From assembly GCF_014529625.1 (NCBI RefSeq), contig NZ_CP076039.1, forward strand, positions 62,001 to 126,000: a stretch of DNA of 64,000 bases. The letters are read 5' to 3'. The notes under the pieces are model-generated. The model ran no database searches. It was given only the letters and a program-made list of their open reading frames with translations, and was not told the DNA's origin. The translations under genes were made by a program, and so were the position numbers. This stretch comes from Candidatus Pelagisphaera phototrophica (GTDB taxonomy: Bacteria > Verrucomicrobiota > Verrucomicrobiia > Opitutales > Opitutaceae). Below are positions 18,191 to 26,767 of this stretch, one piece after another (position 1 is the stretch's first letter; each line of letters starts with the position of its first letter).

Positions 18191-19690
18191 ATGATTTCCG
18201 AAGAACAGATTCCACTGGGCAACCGTATCCCAGACAGACTCCATTCCGTGTCTGTTAGTCTGCCTACAATGGAAGATGTGATTGGCTACGAGGAGCGCGA
18301 CCCTTCGATACTCGCTCGTATGAACTCGGGGTACCCACGCTTTGTGAAGCACGAATGCCTACGCCATATCGAGAGTTTCTGGCAGGAGTTCTTCGACAAG
18401 CCAAACGAGCCGATTTGGCTAACGGCATCCGAAGAAATCGCCCACCTACTGGAGTTCCATCTTGATTGCCCCGAATCCAAATTCCTCAAGCATCAAGGAG
18501 TATCAGGTGTCAGAATACCGCATGGCGAAGCAATGAATCGCGAAGCCAAACTCTTTCTTCAACATATTGGTGGCTACCTTTGTTCTAGAAAAGCGGAGGA
18601 CTATCTCTTCGCCAATAAACTGCAAAAAAGCGTGCAACTGGAATCGCTCTTCGAAGGAGATGCTGAAGCGAAAATTATCAGCGTACTTCAGCCGCTTTTA
18701 GGAGGTGAAGCCTCAAAAGCGATTCTCCTAGCGAGCTCTGGCATGAACGCGATATACGCGACATTTCAAGCCGTCAACCAAATCCAAGCCCCCAAAGGTC
18801 GGCATTCCTGGATCAGACTTGGCTGGCTATATGCCGATACGATGCACATCCTTGACAAGCTTTCGCACGGAGGCGGCTCCAACAAGGATTTGCACGACGT
18901 CTTCGATCTCGAACAGCTTGAAACACTTCTCGCCAAGAACCCTGACTCCTTTGCAGGAATAATTACCGAAACGCCAACCAATCCTTTGATACAATCCATT
19001 GATATTGAGCGTATTCGAGAATTGGCCACAACCCATGGCGTCTATCTTGTATTGGACCCCACTGTGCTTTCTCCAGCTAACGTCGATGTTTCACCCTACG
19101 CGGATATCATCGTAAACAGCCTTACCAAGTACGCCGCCAACGAAGGAGATGTCATCATGGGAGCCGTATCTGTAATGAACCATTGCCCAGATAATAAGTC
19201 TATCTGCGATAGCGTTGCGAAGTTTGTAAACTACCCGTATGAGCGAAATCAGCAACGCCTCGCTCAGCAGATTGACGGATACCTCCCTCACTTGGAATGG
19301 GTCAACGAGTCTACGATGCAAGTCGTCGAGTACTTGAATCGCCATCCAAAAGTCAGTCGTGTTCACTGGGCAAATGAGCCAAGGTCCCAATCGAATTTCC
19401 AGAAAATCGCTCGCAGCGAAAATTCAATCGGAGGAATGATTTCCTTTGAGTTAGAATCAGATCTCGCCCGCTTCTACGATCGCCTCACTATTTGCAAGGG
19501 TCCCAGCTTTGGCATGAGACACTCCTTAGCATGTCCCTTTATGTACCTAGCTCATTACGAGCTTGTATCCACTAGAAAAGGTCGGGAACAACTCGCCCAA
19601 GCCGGAATCAATCCGGAGCTGATTCGATTTAGCGTGGGGACTGAACCCGTTGCAGCCATTATCGACAGCCTCCGCTTTGCGCTTTCCTGA
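18191..19690 (+). CDS. Cys/Met-metabolism PLP enzyme, fungal-type cystathionine gamma-synthase
   Basis: 499 residues, about 100 longer than the usual bacterial MetB. The N-terminal segment (HSVSVSLPTMEDVIGYEE, then SGYPRFVKH) resembles the extension of the fungal STR2/YLL058W-type synthases. The catalytic domain follows, with the PLP lysine in NSLTKYAANEGD (about residue 311) and the late SFGMRHSLACP region where the family places its substrate-binding segment. It probably makes cystathionine from an activated homoserine and cysteine, feeding methionine synthesis. Substrate preference cannot be read from sequence. It is a single gene followed by DUF5069. Confidence 0.85.
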   Translation: MISEEQIPLGNRIPDRLHSVSVSLPTMEDVIGYEERDPSILARMNSGYPRFVKHECLRHIESFWQEFFDKPNEPIWLTASEEIAHLLEFHLDCPESKFLKHQGVSGVRIPHGEAMNREAKLFLQHIGGYLCSRKAEDYLFANKLQKSVQLESLFEGDAEAKIISVLQPLLGGEASKAILLASSGMNAIYATFQAVNQIQAPKGRHSWIRLGWLYADTMHILDKLSHGGGSNKDLHDVFDLEQLETLLAKNPDSFAGIITETPTNPLIQSIDIERIRELATTHGVYLVLDPTVLSPANVDVSPYADIIVNSLTKYAANEGDVIMGAVSVMNHCPDNKSICDSVAKFVNYPYERNQQRLAQQIDGYLPHLEWVNESTMQVVEYLNRHPKVSRVHWANEPRSQSNFQKIARSENSIGGMISFELESDLARFYDRLTICKGPSFGMRHSLACPFMYLAHYELVSTRKGREQLAQAGINPELIRFSVGTEPVAAIIDSLRFALS

Positions 19691-19825
19691 ATTCGCTTTC
19701 AACTCATCCCGCGATTCGATTCGATCACTAGGATTTGTTCCCGTCCCCCTTTCTGAGTAGCGTGTGATGTTAGAGGATTCAATATTGAGTTGTAATAAGA
19801 CCACGCTTCGCTACACCCAGCCAGC

Positions 19826-20275
19826 ATGTCCCGAAATGGCAGACCTGACACTGGCGAAATCCACTATGACCTACCGTCACCGTACGTGCCTCACGCTTGC
19901 GGCCTACTTCACTTACCCCGATTTATAGCCAAAGCGAAACGTCACGTAAAAGACGAGCTCGGCAGATCCTACCAACGAAACTATAAAAAGGGCTTCGATC
20001 GGTTTATCTGCCTACATCTCGGTATCGACCCAGACACCGTTGAAGAAATCGTAAGAGAAAGCTCCAGCGACGAGGAAATCGACAATCGTCTCGCTGGGAT
20101 TTTTCCTTCGGATCTTCGCGTCGAGAAGTGGAATAGAGAGTTGGTCCAAAAAGGGATGAGCGAAATGGGTCGCGAGGCGCTTACAAGCGCGAAGCGAAAA
20201 ATGGGCATCGATGATCGTACCGACCTGATCAGCTTCGCCGACATGATCGAATTTGACGAAGAGCGAATTCAGTGA
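19826..20275 (+). CDS. DUF5069 protein
   Basis: 149 residues, matching the DUF5069 layout: N-terminal DLPSPYVPHACGLLHLPRF, a conserved Lys/Arg-rich helix (AKAKRH), FDRFICLHLGIDPD, and a helical C-terminal half rich in charged residues. DUF5069 proteins have no assigned function and are frequent in Verrucomicrobiota and Planctomycetota, which supports the taxonomic guess. No signal peptide. Confidence 0.78.
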   Translation: MSRNGRPDTGEIHYDLPSPYVPHACGLLHLPRFIAKAKRHVKDELGRSYQRNYKKGFDRFICLHLGIDPDTVEEIVRESSSDEEIDNRLAGIFPSDLRVEKWNRELVQKGMSEMGREALTSAKRKMGIDDRTDLISFADMIEFDEERIQ

Positions 20276-20306
20276 GTAATCCGAACCTTTCCCTTAGAGG
20301 CTTTCT

Positions 20307-21854
20307 ATGAGCGACTCTTCAAATCGAGATCCAATCATTTGCACCAGCAACTCAGCCCAGCTTAGAGGGTGCCATGAGATTTCGTTTCCTTCCAGCAGTC
20401 CCGACTGCCCCGACCTGCCCTTAATCGTAGCTTATACTTTACCGAGCGGCGCTATCAAATCGACGCGAGGCTTTTTGACAGGCGACGGCTTAATGAAAGC
20501 GCGTTGCTACATTAACGAAGAGGGGGTGTGGTCTTGGGAGGCAAAAAACATGGAAGGCCGATGCATCAAAACAGGGGCTTTCCACGCGAGTCCATCTCCA
20601 CTGCCAGGGAAATTGACGATCTCTAAAAAAGACCCAAGACAGTTTCAATACGACAGTGGGAAGTGGTATTTAAACTTTTGCGACACTGCCTTCCGGTTGT
20701 TTGCGAATGAGGAGAATCGCTGGAAACCCTATATTGATCAGGCCGCCCAAGCGGGTTTCAATCGAATTCGATCGTGGCTCGCCCCATCCCCAGATTACCT
20801 TTTTCAGCCGGATCGAAAACGACTCAACCTCGAAGTCTGGGACGAGATCGACCTACGGCTCAACTACGCGCTTCAGAGGCATCCGGAAATTCAATTTGAG
20901 ATTATTCTCTACGGGCCAGAATTCGAGGAGTTGAAACGACTCGAAGAGGGAGAACCCAGCGCCCATTCCGCCCTGCGATACGCGATTGAACGATTTGCGG
21001 CCCTGCCGAACGTCCATTGGTCGATCGCAAACGACCTAACTGGGGAAGATCCTGCTTGGGAGGACGCCCTCGTCATGGTCGGAGAAATCCTAGCAGGAAA
21101 TGACCCATGGTATTCCCTCATCACATCATGCGGAAAGAGATTCGATCCCCCCACCTTGACTTCCAAAAAATGGATTTCCTTTCTGTCTATCTTCTCCCTC
21201 GGTCAAATAACAGGTGAAAAGTCCTTAGTAGCCAGGGCAACTGAAAGGAAACCCGTTGCGCTGGCTCAAGATCGCGGAGAACAGGAATACCCGCCCCGAT
21301 TTCCTCGGTACTATTTTCGCCGGCTGTTTTGGGGAACGATCCTATCGGGTGCCCTACCATCATACTCTGGCTTAATTTCCTCGGAGCCCTTCGACCGCAA
21401 TCAGCGAGGCATAGATGGGTATTACGATGCCTGCAATTCCGGCCGCCTCCGATTCGGAGCCCATGACATCCTTCAGGTAAAGAAGTTTTTTAATGACACT
21501 AAAATCAGCCTAGAAAACTGGATTCCCAACGATGCGATCACCGGAAGCAACCCGCTGCTGGCGAAGTCCATCTTGTCCAGTAACCATACCGAATGTATCG
21601 CCTACATCGCGAATCCAGAATCATTAGCGGAACACAATCCAGACGGCTATTACGGCATTCCTTCAGACGAATCGACCGACTCCAGTGAAACCTTCACGAC
21701 CGCAACTCTCGAACTACCCTTTTCCAGCGGAGTAATCAAATGGTACAACCCCATGACGGGCCTCTGGAAGGGGGAGGCAGAAATAACGAAAAACTCTACG
21801 ACGCTTCTAACTCCAGCACCGGGCGACTGGGTCGTCTGGGCCAAGCGTGGTTGA
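20307..21854 (+). CDS. DUF5060/DUF4038-type putative glycoside hydrolase
   Basis: 515 residues with no signal peptide. About residues 20-90 look like the DUF5060 beta-sandwich, and 95-400 look like a DUF4038 TIM barrel (the barrel of GH140 apiosidases), with YLNFCDTAFRLF, GFNRIRSWLAPSPDYLFQ and a WSIANDL segment on a late strand. The C-terminal 100 residues resemble a small beta domain. The active-site acids cannot be named with certainty. If active it would cleave a plant- or algal-type glycan inside the cell. It lies 31 bp after DUF5069 and 52 bp before the Gre-like gene. Confidence 0.7.
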   Translation: MSDSSNRDPIICTSNSAQLRGCHEISFPSSSPDCPDLPLIVAYTLPSGAIKSTRGFLTGDGLMKARCYINEEGVWSWEAKNMEGRCIKTGAFHASPSPLPGKLTISKKDPRQFQYDSGKWYLNFCDTAFRLFANEENRWKPYIDQAAQAGFNRIRSWLAPSPDYLFQPDRKRLNLEVWDEIDLRLNYALQRHPEIQFEIILYGPEFEELKRLEEGEPSAHSALRYAIERFAALPNVHWSIANDLTGEDPAWEDALVMVGEILAGNDPWYSLITSCGKRFDPPTLTSKKWISFLSIFSLGQITGEKSLVARATERKPVALAQDRGEQEYPPRFPRYYFRRLFWGTILSGALPSYSGLISSEPFDRNQRGIDGYYDACNSGRLRFGAHDILQVKKFFNDTKISLENWIPNDAITGSNPLLAKSILSSNHTECIAYIANPESLAEHNPDGYYGIPSDESTDSSETFTTATLELPFSSGVIKWYNPMTGLWKGEAEITKNSTTLLTPAPGDWVVWAKRG

Positions 21855-21906
21855 AGGCTTGGACTCCGCTGCTTAGCAAACTCTATCAGGATCTGGGTCA
21901 TTCACT

Positions 21907-22374
21907 ATGAACAAGATTGCAATCCTGCAAGTGATCGTGCAACGACTGGAGTCCGATCTCGAACAAGCTACCGATGCCGCCATCGAGTCGGCTGAATCCG
22001 CAACTCACGAAGAGTCGAGGGCGGAAGGAAAATATGATACTCGAGGATTGGAAACAACCTACTTGGCAAGCGGTCAAGCGCGTCATGCCGTCGAATTACG
22101 GGAGAGCCTAGCCGCTGTAAAAAACTTTAGTCTGCCCGACTTCACCCAATCCTCTCCTATTGCGCTCGGGGCCCTCGTAACTTTGCTATCTTCGCAAGGC
22201 CGGGAAATCTTCTTTCTCGCTCCTGGAATGGGAGGTATGGAAATTCCTTGTGATGACAATTCAACGATAACCGTCATTTCATCAAGGTCTCCCATTGGAA
22301 ATGAGTTGTTAGGAAAAAGTGTTGGCAACCGCATTCAAGCAGGCGGCGGCAAAACCATCATCCGCATCTCTTGA
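21907..22374 (+). CDS. GreA/GreB-family elongation factor-like protein
   Basis: 155 residues. The N-terminal half is a coiled-coil hairpin whose tip carries acidic residues (ATHEESRAEGKYDTRGLE), and the C-terminal half is the FKBP-like Gre domain ending in VISSRSPIGNELLGKSVG. Gre factors bind the RNA polymerase secondary channel and stimulate transcript cleavage. It is a little shorter than classical GreA and similar to the stand-alone Gre-like proteins of these bacteria. The acidic tip fits the cleavage function, but the exact residues were not checked against a structure. Confidence 0.75.
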   Translation: MNKIAILQVIVQRLESDLEQATDAAIESAESATHEESRAEGKYDTRGLETTYLASGQARHAVELRESLAAVKNFSLPDFTQSSPIALGALVTLLSSQGREIFFLAPGMGGMEIPCDDNSTITVISSRSPIGNELLGKSVGNRIQAGGGKTIIRIS

Positions 22375-22390
22375 ATCGATGCACAAAAAA

Positions 22391-23149
22391 TCAGGGAATC
22401 ACCAAGAACATACCCGGCTGCAATTGCCTTTCACTTGGCAAAACCGAGCTATTTGCCTCTAGGATCTCCATCCAGCGACCTCCATTCCCATATACCTCGC
22501 TACTGATTTTATAAAGGCTGTCCCCTTCCTTCACAACGTAAGTCCGAGTACCCGCAACGGGCGGATTTCCCGGCCGGGCAGGTAGCTGGCGATTGGATGC
22601 CACGGACTCGATGCGTTCGGGTTCCTGCCTAGTCTGCGGCATTTTAAGGGTGCTATTTCTCGTTTCAGCCAACCGGCTTTTTAGGGTCTCGTTTTCGCGC
22701 CGAAGCTGTTCTATCGTATCCAATAGTTTCAGACGGTAATTTTTCGCGTCTTCCGTAGTGAGCAGATCCTTTTTCGCCGTCTTAATCAGGTCCTCTACCC
22801 GAGCCATTCCTGCGCTGCGTTCCGACGAGTCCGGATCGCGGCTTTTAATAACTAGATAATGCTTAAAATGATAGATGGCGGAATACTGGTCATCCATGTG
22901 ATCCAGATGAATCAATCCTGCCTCCAGATGGGACTCGGGGGCGTTACCGGATCTTTTCGATATAATCTTGGTAAATTGCGAGAGCGCCTCGTTGTAGAGG
23001 TTGCGGGAAAGGAGGTCCTTCGCTCTACGATACACGGGATCCTCCGTCTCACTAAGGACATCGAGAGACATCCGATCGGAACAGCCCGCAATCACGAACG
23101 TCCCAATAAGAGCGAAAATAAGTTTTGATGCGTAGGATCTTCTTATCAT
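22391..23149 (-). CDS. LysM-domain lipoprotein
   Basis: 252 residues. A lipoprotein signal ends in VIAGC (about residue 22). A helical, TPR-like region with a coiled coil (ending EQLRRENETLKSRL) fills the middle, and a C-terminal LysM domain (YVVKEGDSLYKISSEVYG ... LQPGMFLVIP) binds peptidoglycan. It is probably anchored in a membrane and linked to the cell wall. The role is not specified; it may belong to cell-envelope maintenance. Divergent from kdsD. Confidence 0.85.
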   Translation of the reverse strand: MIRRSYASKLIFALIGTFVIAGCSDRMSLDVLSETEDPVYRRAKDLLSRNLYNEALSQFTKIISKRSGNAPESHLEAGLIHLDHMDDQYSAIYHFKHYLVIKSRDPDSSERSAGMARVEDLIKTAKKDLLTTEDAKNYRLKLLDTIEQLRRENETLKSRLAETRNSTLKMPQTRQEPERIESVASNRQLPARPGNPPVAGTRTYVVKEGDSLYKISSEVYGNGGRWMEILEANSSVLPSERQLQPGMFLVIP

Positions 23150-23236
23150 GATCGGAAATGCTCTTATACTATGAGACCACCTCTTCTTGACTTTCCAAGT
23201 CTGAAATCAGCTAAACGCATTCTCTCTCCCTAATCA

Positions 23237-24217
23237 ATGGATACTGAAGAAATAATTGCTAAAGGCCGGCGTTGCATTAATATTGAGGCCGAGGCTCTGG
23301 CGAAAACTAGCGCTCAACTTGACTCAGCGTTCGCTCAAGTCGCAGCGACTGTGATCGATTCCCTTAGTGATGGGCAAAAGCTCATTTTTTCCGGAATCGG
23401 GAAGAGTGCCCATATTGCCCGAAAACTGGTCGGAACATTCAACAGCATTGGCGCGCCCTCCACATTTCTAGATCCTGTAAACGCTCTCCACGGCGATATG
23501 GGCTTGTGCCGCAAAGGGGACGCTCTTTTTGCGTTTAGCAACAGCGGCGAGACCGAAGAGCTCCTTCGACTCGTACCTATTCTCAAACGATTCGAAGTCC
23601 GAACGGTTGCCGTGACTTCTATGTCGGACGCCTCCCTCTCGAAGCTTTGCGACCAGCGCTTGATCTACTGCGCAGACAAGGAGGCCTGTCCGCTGGATCT
23701 TGCTCCCACTGCGAGCTCAACCGCATCTATGGCTATCGGAGACGCCCTCGCCATGGTGATTTTAGAATGGCGAGCCTTCAGTCGAGAGGATTTCGTGCAG
23801 TTTCATCCCGGGGGAAGCATCGGCAAATCTCTGGCCGCAAGCGTTGATTCAATCATGCGTCCGACTGGGCAATTCGCGATTTCAAGCGACGAGGCGACCT
23901 GCAAGGAATGTCTCCAGCATATGACAAATCCCAACAGCGGATGCATCGCCCTTACAGACGAGAACGGCAAGCTGAGTGGGATCTTCACCGACGGAGACAT
24001 TCGAAGGCTCGTTCTCGAGGATGCCGACTTCCTAGGGAAATCAGTATCCAGTTTCATGACACAAGCTCCGATTACTATCAACTCTGGTTCGCTGGCCGTT
24101 GAGGCCCTGCGGATCTTCGAAAATCGGAAGATTGACGACCTAATTGTCGTTGACGCAGATTTCAAACCCATCGGAGTCATCGACGGACAGGATTTGACAA
24201 AGGTAAAGATGGTCTGA
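23237..24217 (+). CDS. kdsD: Arabinose-5-phosphate isomerase (KpsF/GutQ/KdsD family)
   Basis: 326 residues: a SIS domain (about 35-190, with IFSGIGKSAHIARKLVGTFN and SNSGETEELLRLV), then two CBS domains (about 208-326, with GIFTDGDIRRLV and PIGVIDGQDL). The enzyme interconverts ribulose 5-phosphate and arabinose 5-phosphate, the first step to Kdo for lipopolysaccharide. This supports a Gram-negative envelope. It is followed after 188 bp by the polyprenyl synthase gene, without clear coupling. Confidence 0.93.
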   Translation: MDTEEIIAKGRRCINIEAEALAKTSAQLDSAFAQVAATVIDSLSDGQKLIFSGIGKSAHIARKLVGTFNSIGAPSTFLDPVNALHGDMGLCRKGDALFAFSNSGETEELLRLVPILKRFEVRTVAVTSMSDASLSKLCDQRLIYCADKEACPLDLAPTASSTASMAIGDALAMVILEWRAFSREDFVQFHPGGSIGKSLAASVDSIMRPTGQFAISSDEATCKECLQHMTNPNSGCIALTDENGKLSGIFTDGDIRRLVLEDADFLGKSVSSFMTQAPITINSGSLAVEALRIFENRKIDDLIVVDADFKPIGVIDGQDLTKVKMV

Positions 24218-24405
24218 AAGCAGACCTCAAAAGAGCCTAATTCCGCCGGATCTCTCCTTAAAATGTTTAACCTCTGCGACATAACGGCTGAGGCTAAGCT
24301 TTGAACGAGGCGATTTTTGTTTCGGAATTTTTCAAAACGCAGTCATATTTAGACTAAAGCCGAGCCTGGCTGAGGTACGAAGAGAAACTGAAAACGACGA
24401 TCGAC

Positions 24406-25443
24406 ATGAGCCAAGCTTCCCAAACGCCGATTCTAGGTGAGTCAAAGCTGCTTTCCGGGCTGTTTCAAATGCTCGACCCCCACTTGTCGACTCTCGACTC
24501 GTTTCTCTTGCGGCAAGTCAGCAGTTTCGAGGAGGAAATTCGGGAATACGTAGAATATTGCATCGACACAGGTGGTAAACGTATTCGGCCGTCCCTAATT
24601 TTCTTTAGCGGATGGCAAGGGGAAGGCGTTGTTGATCAGAGACTAGTGAAACTTGCTGCGGTTATTGAAACTATCCACCTTGCGACCCTCGTGCACGACG
24701 ATATTATGGATGAGGCTGACATTCGCCGCAGCCGTCTCACCGTCGCGAAAAAAGATGGAAACGCCACGGCTGTGCTCCTCGGAGATGCCCTTTTCTCGCA
24801 CGCAGTATACCTTGCAACCCAATTTCCAACTTCAGAAGTCAGTGAGAAGGTGGCCATCGCCATGCGAAACGTCTGTACGGGGGAAATCCTCCAAACAATG
24901 CAAAGAGGCGATCCTGATATTGATCTAGCTACTTATCGAAGGGTCATAGATCTAAAAACCGCAGAACTCTTCAGCGTTGCCTGCTTTCTCGGAGCTCGTC
25001 TGGCCGAAAGAGATCAACCTTATGTCGAGGCTGCCGGGAATTTTGGACGGCACTTAGGGATCGCCTATCAGATATACGATGACCTTACCGACCTGATAGG
25101 ATCAGAAGAGAAAATCGGAAAAACGCTGGGCACTGATATCGCAACCGGCAAGGCGACACTTCCTGTCATCTTGCTCCGCGATCGCCTTCCGCCAGCAGAA
25201 GCCACCCTGCTGAGGGACACGCTGGCAGGTAAAAACGAGGCCGACATCTCAATGTGGCAATCCAAGCTTGCCGAATTAGGTGTAATAGACATCGTTCGAA
25301 AAGCCATTTTCCGCGAAGTTCAGCTCGCCCGGGGAGCAATTACTTCCTATGCCGGTAACGAAGATGCGGATCTTCTGTACACGATTACCGAACTCTTATG
25401 GAACCAGGTAGAAGCCCTCCAGTCAAATCGGACAAGATCCTAA
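24406..25443 (+). CDS. Polyprenyl diphosphate synthase
   Basis: 345 residues of the trans-prenyltransferase fold. Both aspartate-rich motifs are present: HDDIMDEADIRR (about residues 100-111) and YDDLTDLIG (about residues 224-232). The GGKRIRPSL segment at the N-terminal side is also typical. It elongates farnesyl or geranylgeranyl diphosphate for quinone side chains. Chain length (hepta-, octa- or longer) cannot be told from the sequence alone. Single gene ahead of the ECF sigma operon. Confidence 0.92.
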   Translation: MSQASQTPILGESKLLSGLFQMLDPHLSTLDSFLLRQVSSFEEEIREYVEYCIDTGGKRIRPSLIFFSGWQGEGVVDQRLVKLAAVIETIHLATLVHDDIMDEADIRRSRLTVAKKDGNATAVLLGDALFSHAVYLATQFPTSEVSEKVAIAMRNVCTGEILQTMQRGDPDIDLATYRRVIDLKTAELFSVACFLGARLAERDQPYVEAAGNFGRHLGIAYQIYDDLTDLIGSEEKIGKTLGTDIATGKATLPVILLRDRLPPAEATLLRDTLAGKNEADISMWQSKLAELGVIDIVRKAIFREVQLARGAITSYAGNEDADLLYTITELLWNQVEALQSNRTRS

Positions 25444-25499
25444 TGCTAGGATGGAGACTTCGCCTATTTTCGCTATTTTTAACGAAGGAACCTAGACAT

Positions 25500-25528
25500 T
25501 TGACCTGTAATAGTTAGCTTTTTATCAA
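25500..25528 (+). promoter_or_regulatory. Near-consensus sigma-70 promoter of the ECF operon
   Basis: TTGACC, exactly 17 nt, then TATCAA. The predicted transcript start is about 25534-25536, only a few bases before the ATG at 25539, so the sigma mRNA would be nearly leaderless. Confidence 0.6.
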
Positions 25529-25538
25529 ACGCACCCCA

Positions 25539-26168
25539 ATGAGTGTAACCAAAACCATCACTAAGCCGCTCGTTTCTTCGCCTGCGCGGCGATTGGAAGC
25601 AGATGAGGATCTCGTTATCGTACGAAAGATCCAGGCCGGTGACGTAGACGCATTCGACTCATTGATTTTCAAGTACCGAGAACGGGTTTACTCGGTGATC
25701 TACAATTTGACATCCAATCGGGAGGATGCCTCTGACCTTACCCAAGAGACTTTTATCAAAGCGTTTCAATCGATCAACCGCTTCAAGGGGAAATCTAGTT
25801 TTTTCACTTGGCTCTACCGAATCGCGTTAAACACTTCGCTCACCCACCTCCGAAAAAACAAGCTGCGACGCTTTTTCAGCTTCGAAAAAATGGTCGAGGA
25901 GGATCATACGGAAGGATTCATTGAAAATTTGAAGACTGAGTCCGACTCGGACAAAGCAGCCTTGATGACCGAACTCCAGGAAAGGCTGAACGACGCTTTC
26001 CAAAAATTGTCGGTCAAACACAGAACCGTGATCACCCTGTTTGAGATTGACGGCCTGAGTCACAAGGAAATCGCTGACATCGTTGGGACGTCCATTGGCA
26101 CTGTTAGATCCCGTCTCCACTACGCTAAACAATTCCTTCAAGGCGAGTTGGAGGACTACATTCGTTGA
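25539..26168 (+). CDS. ECF-type RNA polymerase sigma factor (RpoE-like)
   Basis: 209 residues with region 2 (YRERVYSVIYNLTSNREDAS, then LTQETFIKAFQ and FKGKSSFFTWLYRIALN) and region 4 (RTVITLFEIDGLSHKEIADI, then GTVRSRLHYAKQFLQ). It directs polymerase to stress or envelope promoters. The following gene overlaps its stop codon (TTGA). The order of sigma factor, one-TM protein and DegP-like protein parallels the rpoE-rseA and algU-mucA-mucD clusters, which suggests envelope stress. That reading is inference. Confidence 0.92.
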   Translation: MSVTKTITKPLVSSPARRLEADEDLVIVRKIQAGDVDAFDSLIFKYRERVYSVIYNLTSNREDASDLTQETFIKAFQSINRFKGKSSFFTWLYRIALNTSLTHLRKNKLRRFFSFEKMVEEDHTEGFIENLKTESDSDKAALMTELQERLNDAFQKLSVKHRTVITLFEIDGLSHKEIADIVGTSIGTVRSRLHYAKQFLQGELEDYIR

Positions 26169-26764
26169 ATTTCTCTAAGCCTAAAATGCTCTTTAAGAAA
26201 ACATTCTCCCCAAAAGAAGACGAACGCCTTAGTCATCTGATACAGCTGAAGCGCCAGGAGAAGCCCGACGAAGCGTTTTGGTTCAAGTTTGACGAGGAAA
26301 TACGAAGCAAGCAACTCGCCGCTCTTGTCCGCACGCAGTCATGGTATGAAAGGGTTGGAAAGCTTTCCATTCTAATTGCTCGGAAGTCCGCAGCAGCTAC
26401 AGCTACGGCAAGCATATTGGCACTTGGTATCTTTACTGTATCACAAAGCGATTATTTCACAGGAGGACAAACCACGACCAGCCCCACTCAAACGGAGCCA
26501 ATGCACCCCGAAGCCGACGACGCTTCTGCCATCGATCAGCCTATTTTTGTAGTCAATGATCTCCATCCACAAGCTGAGGCAAACGAAGTTGATTTCTCAT
26601 ACGGGATCAATGCAACTCCCTCCTACGAAATCAACGCTCTGACGAAAAAGTCGATTCCTGTTAACTATCAGATTATCGCTGAACCTAAAAAGTTCACCGC
26701 TGGCCACATCAATTCCGGAACCGATTTGGGCGCCAAAGTCATCGGTACTTGGAGCCATTTTTAG
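26165..26764 (+). CDS. Putative anti-sigma-type one-TM protein
   Basis: 199 residues, with a TTG start overlapping the sigma stop codon by 4 nt. The GGAGG 10 nt upstream supports this start over the ATG at 26186. Residues 1-60 are charged and cytoplasmic. One hydrophobic helix lies at about residues 72-95 (SAAATATASILALGIFTV), followed by a Thr/Asp-rich periplasmic part of about 100 residues. No catalytic motif is seen. By position it is the best candidate anti-sigma factor, like RseA or MucA, although sequence similarity to them is not evident. A hypothetical membrane protein is the alternative. Confidence 0.6.
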   Translation: MNFSKPKMLFKKTFSPKEDERLSHLIQLKRQEKPDEAFWFKFDEEIRSKQLAALVRTQSWYERVGKLSILIARKSAAATATASILALGIFTVSQSDYFTGGQTTTSPTQTEPMHPEADDASAIDQPIFVVNDLHPQAEANEVDFSYGINATPSYEINALTKKSIPVNYQIIAEPKKFTAGHINSGTDLGAKVIGTWSHF

Positions 26765-26767
26765 CCC

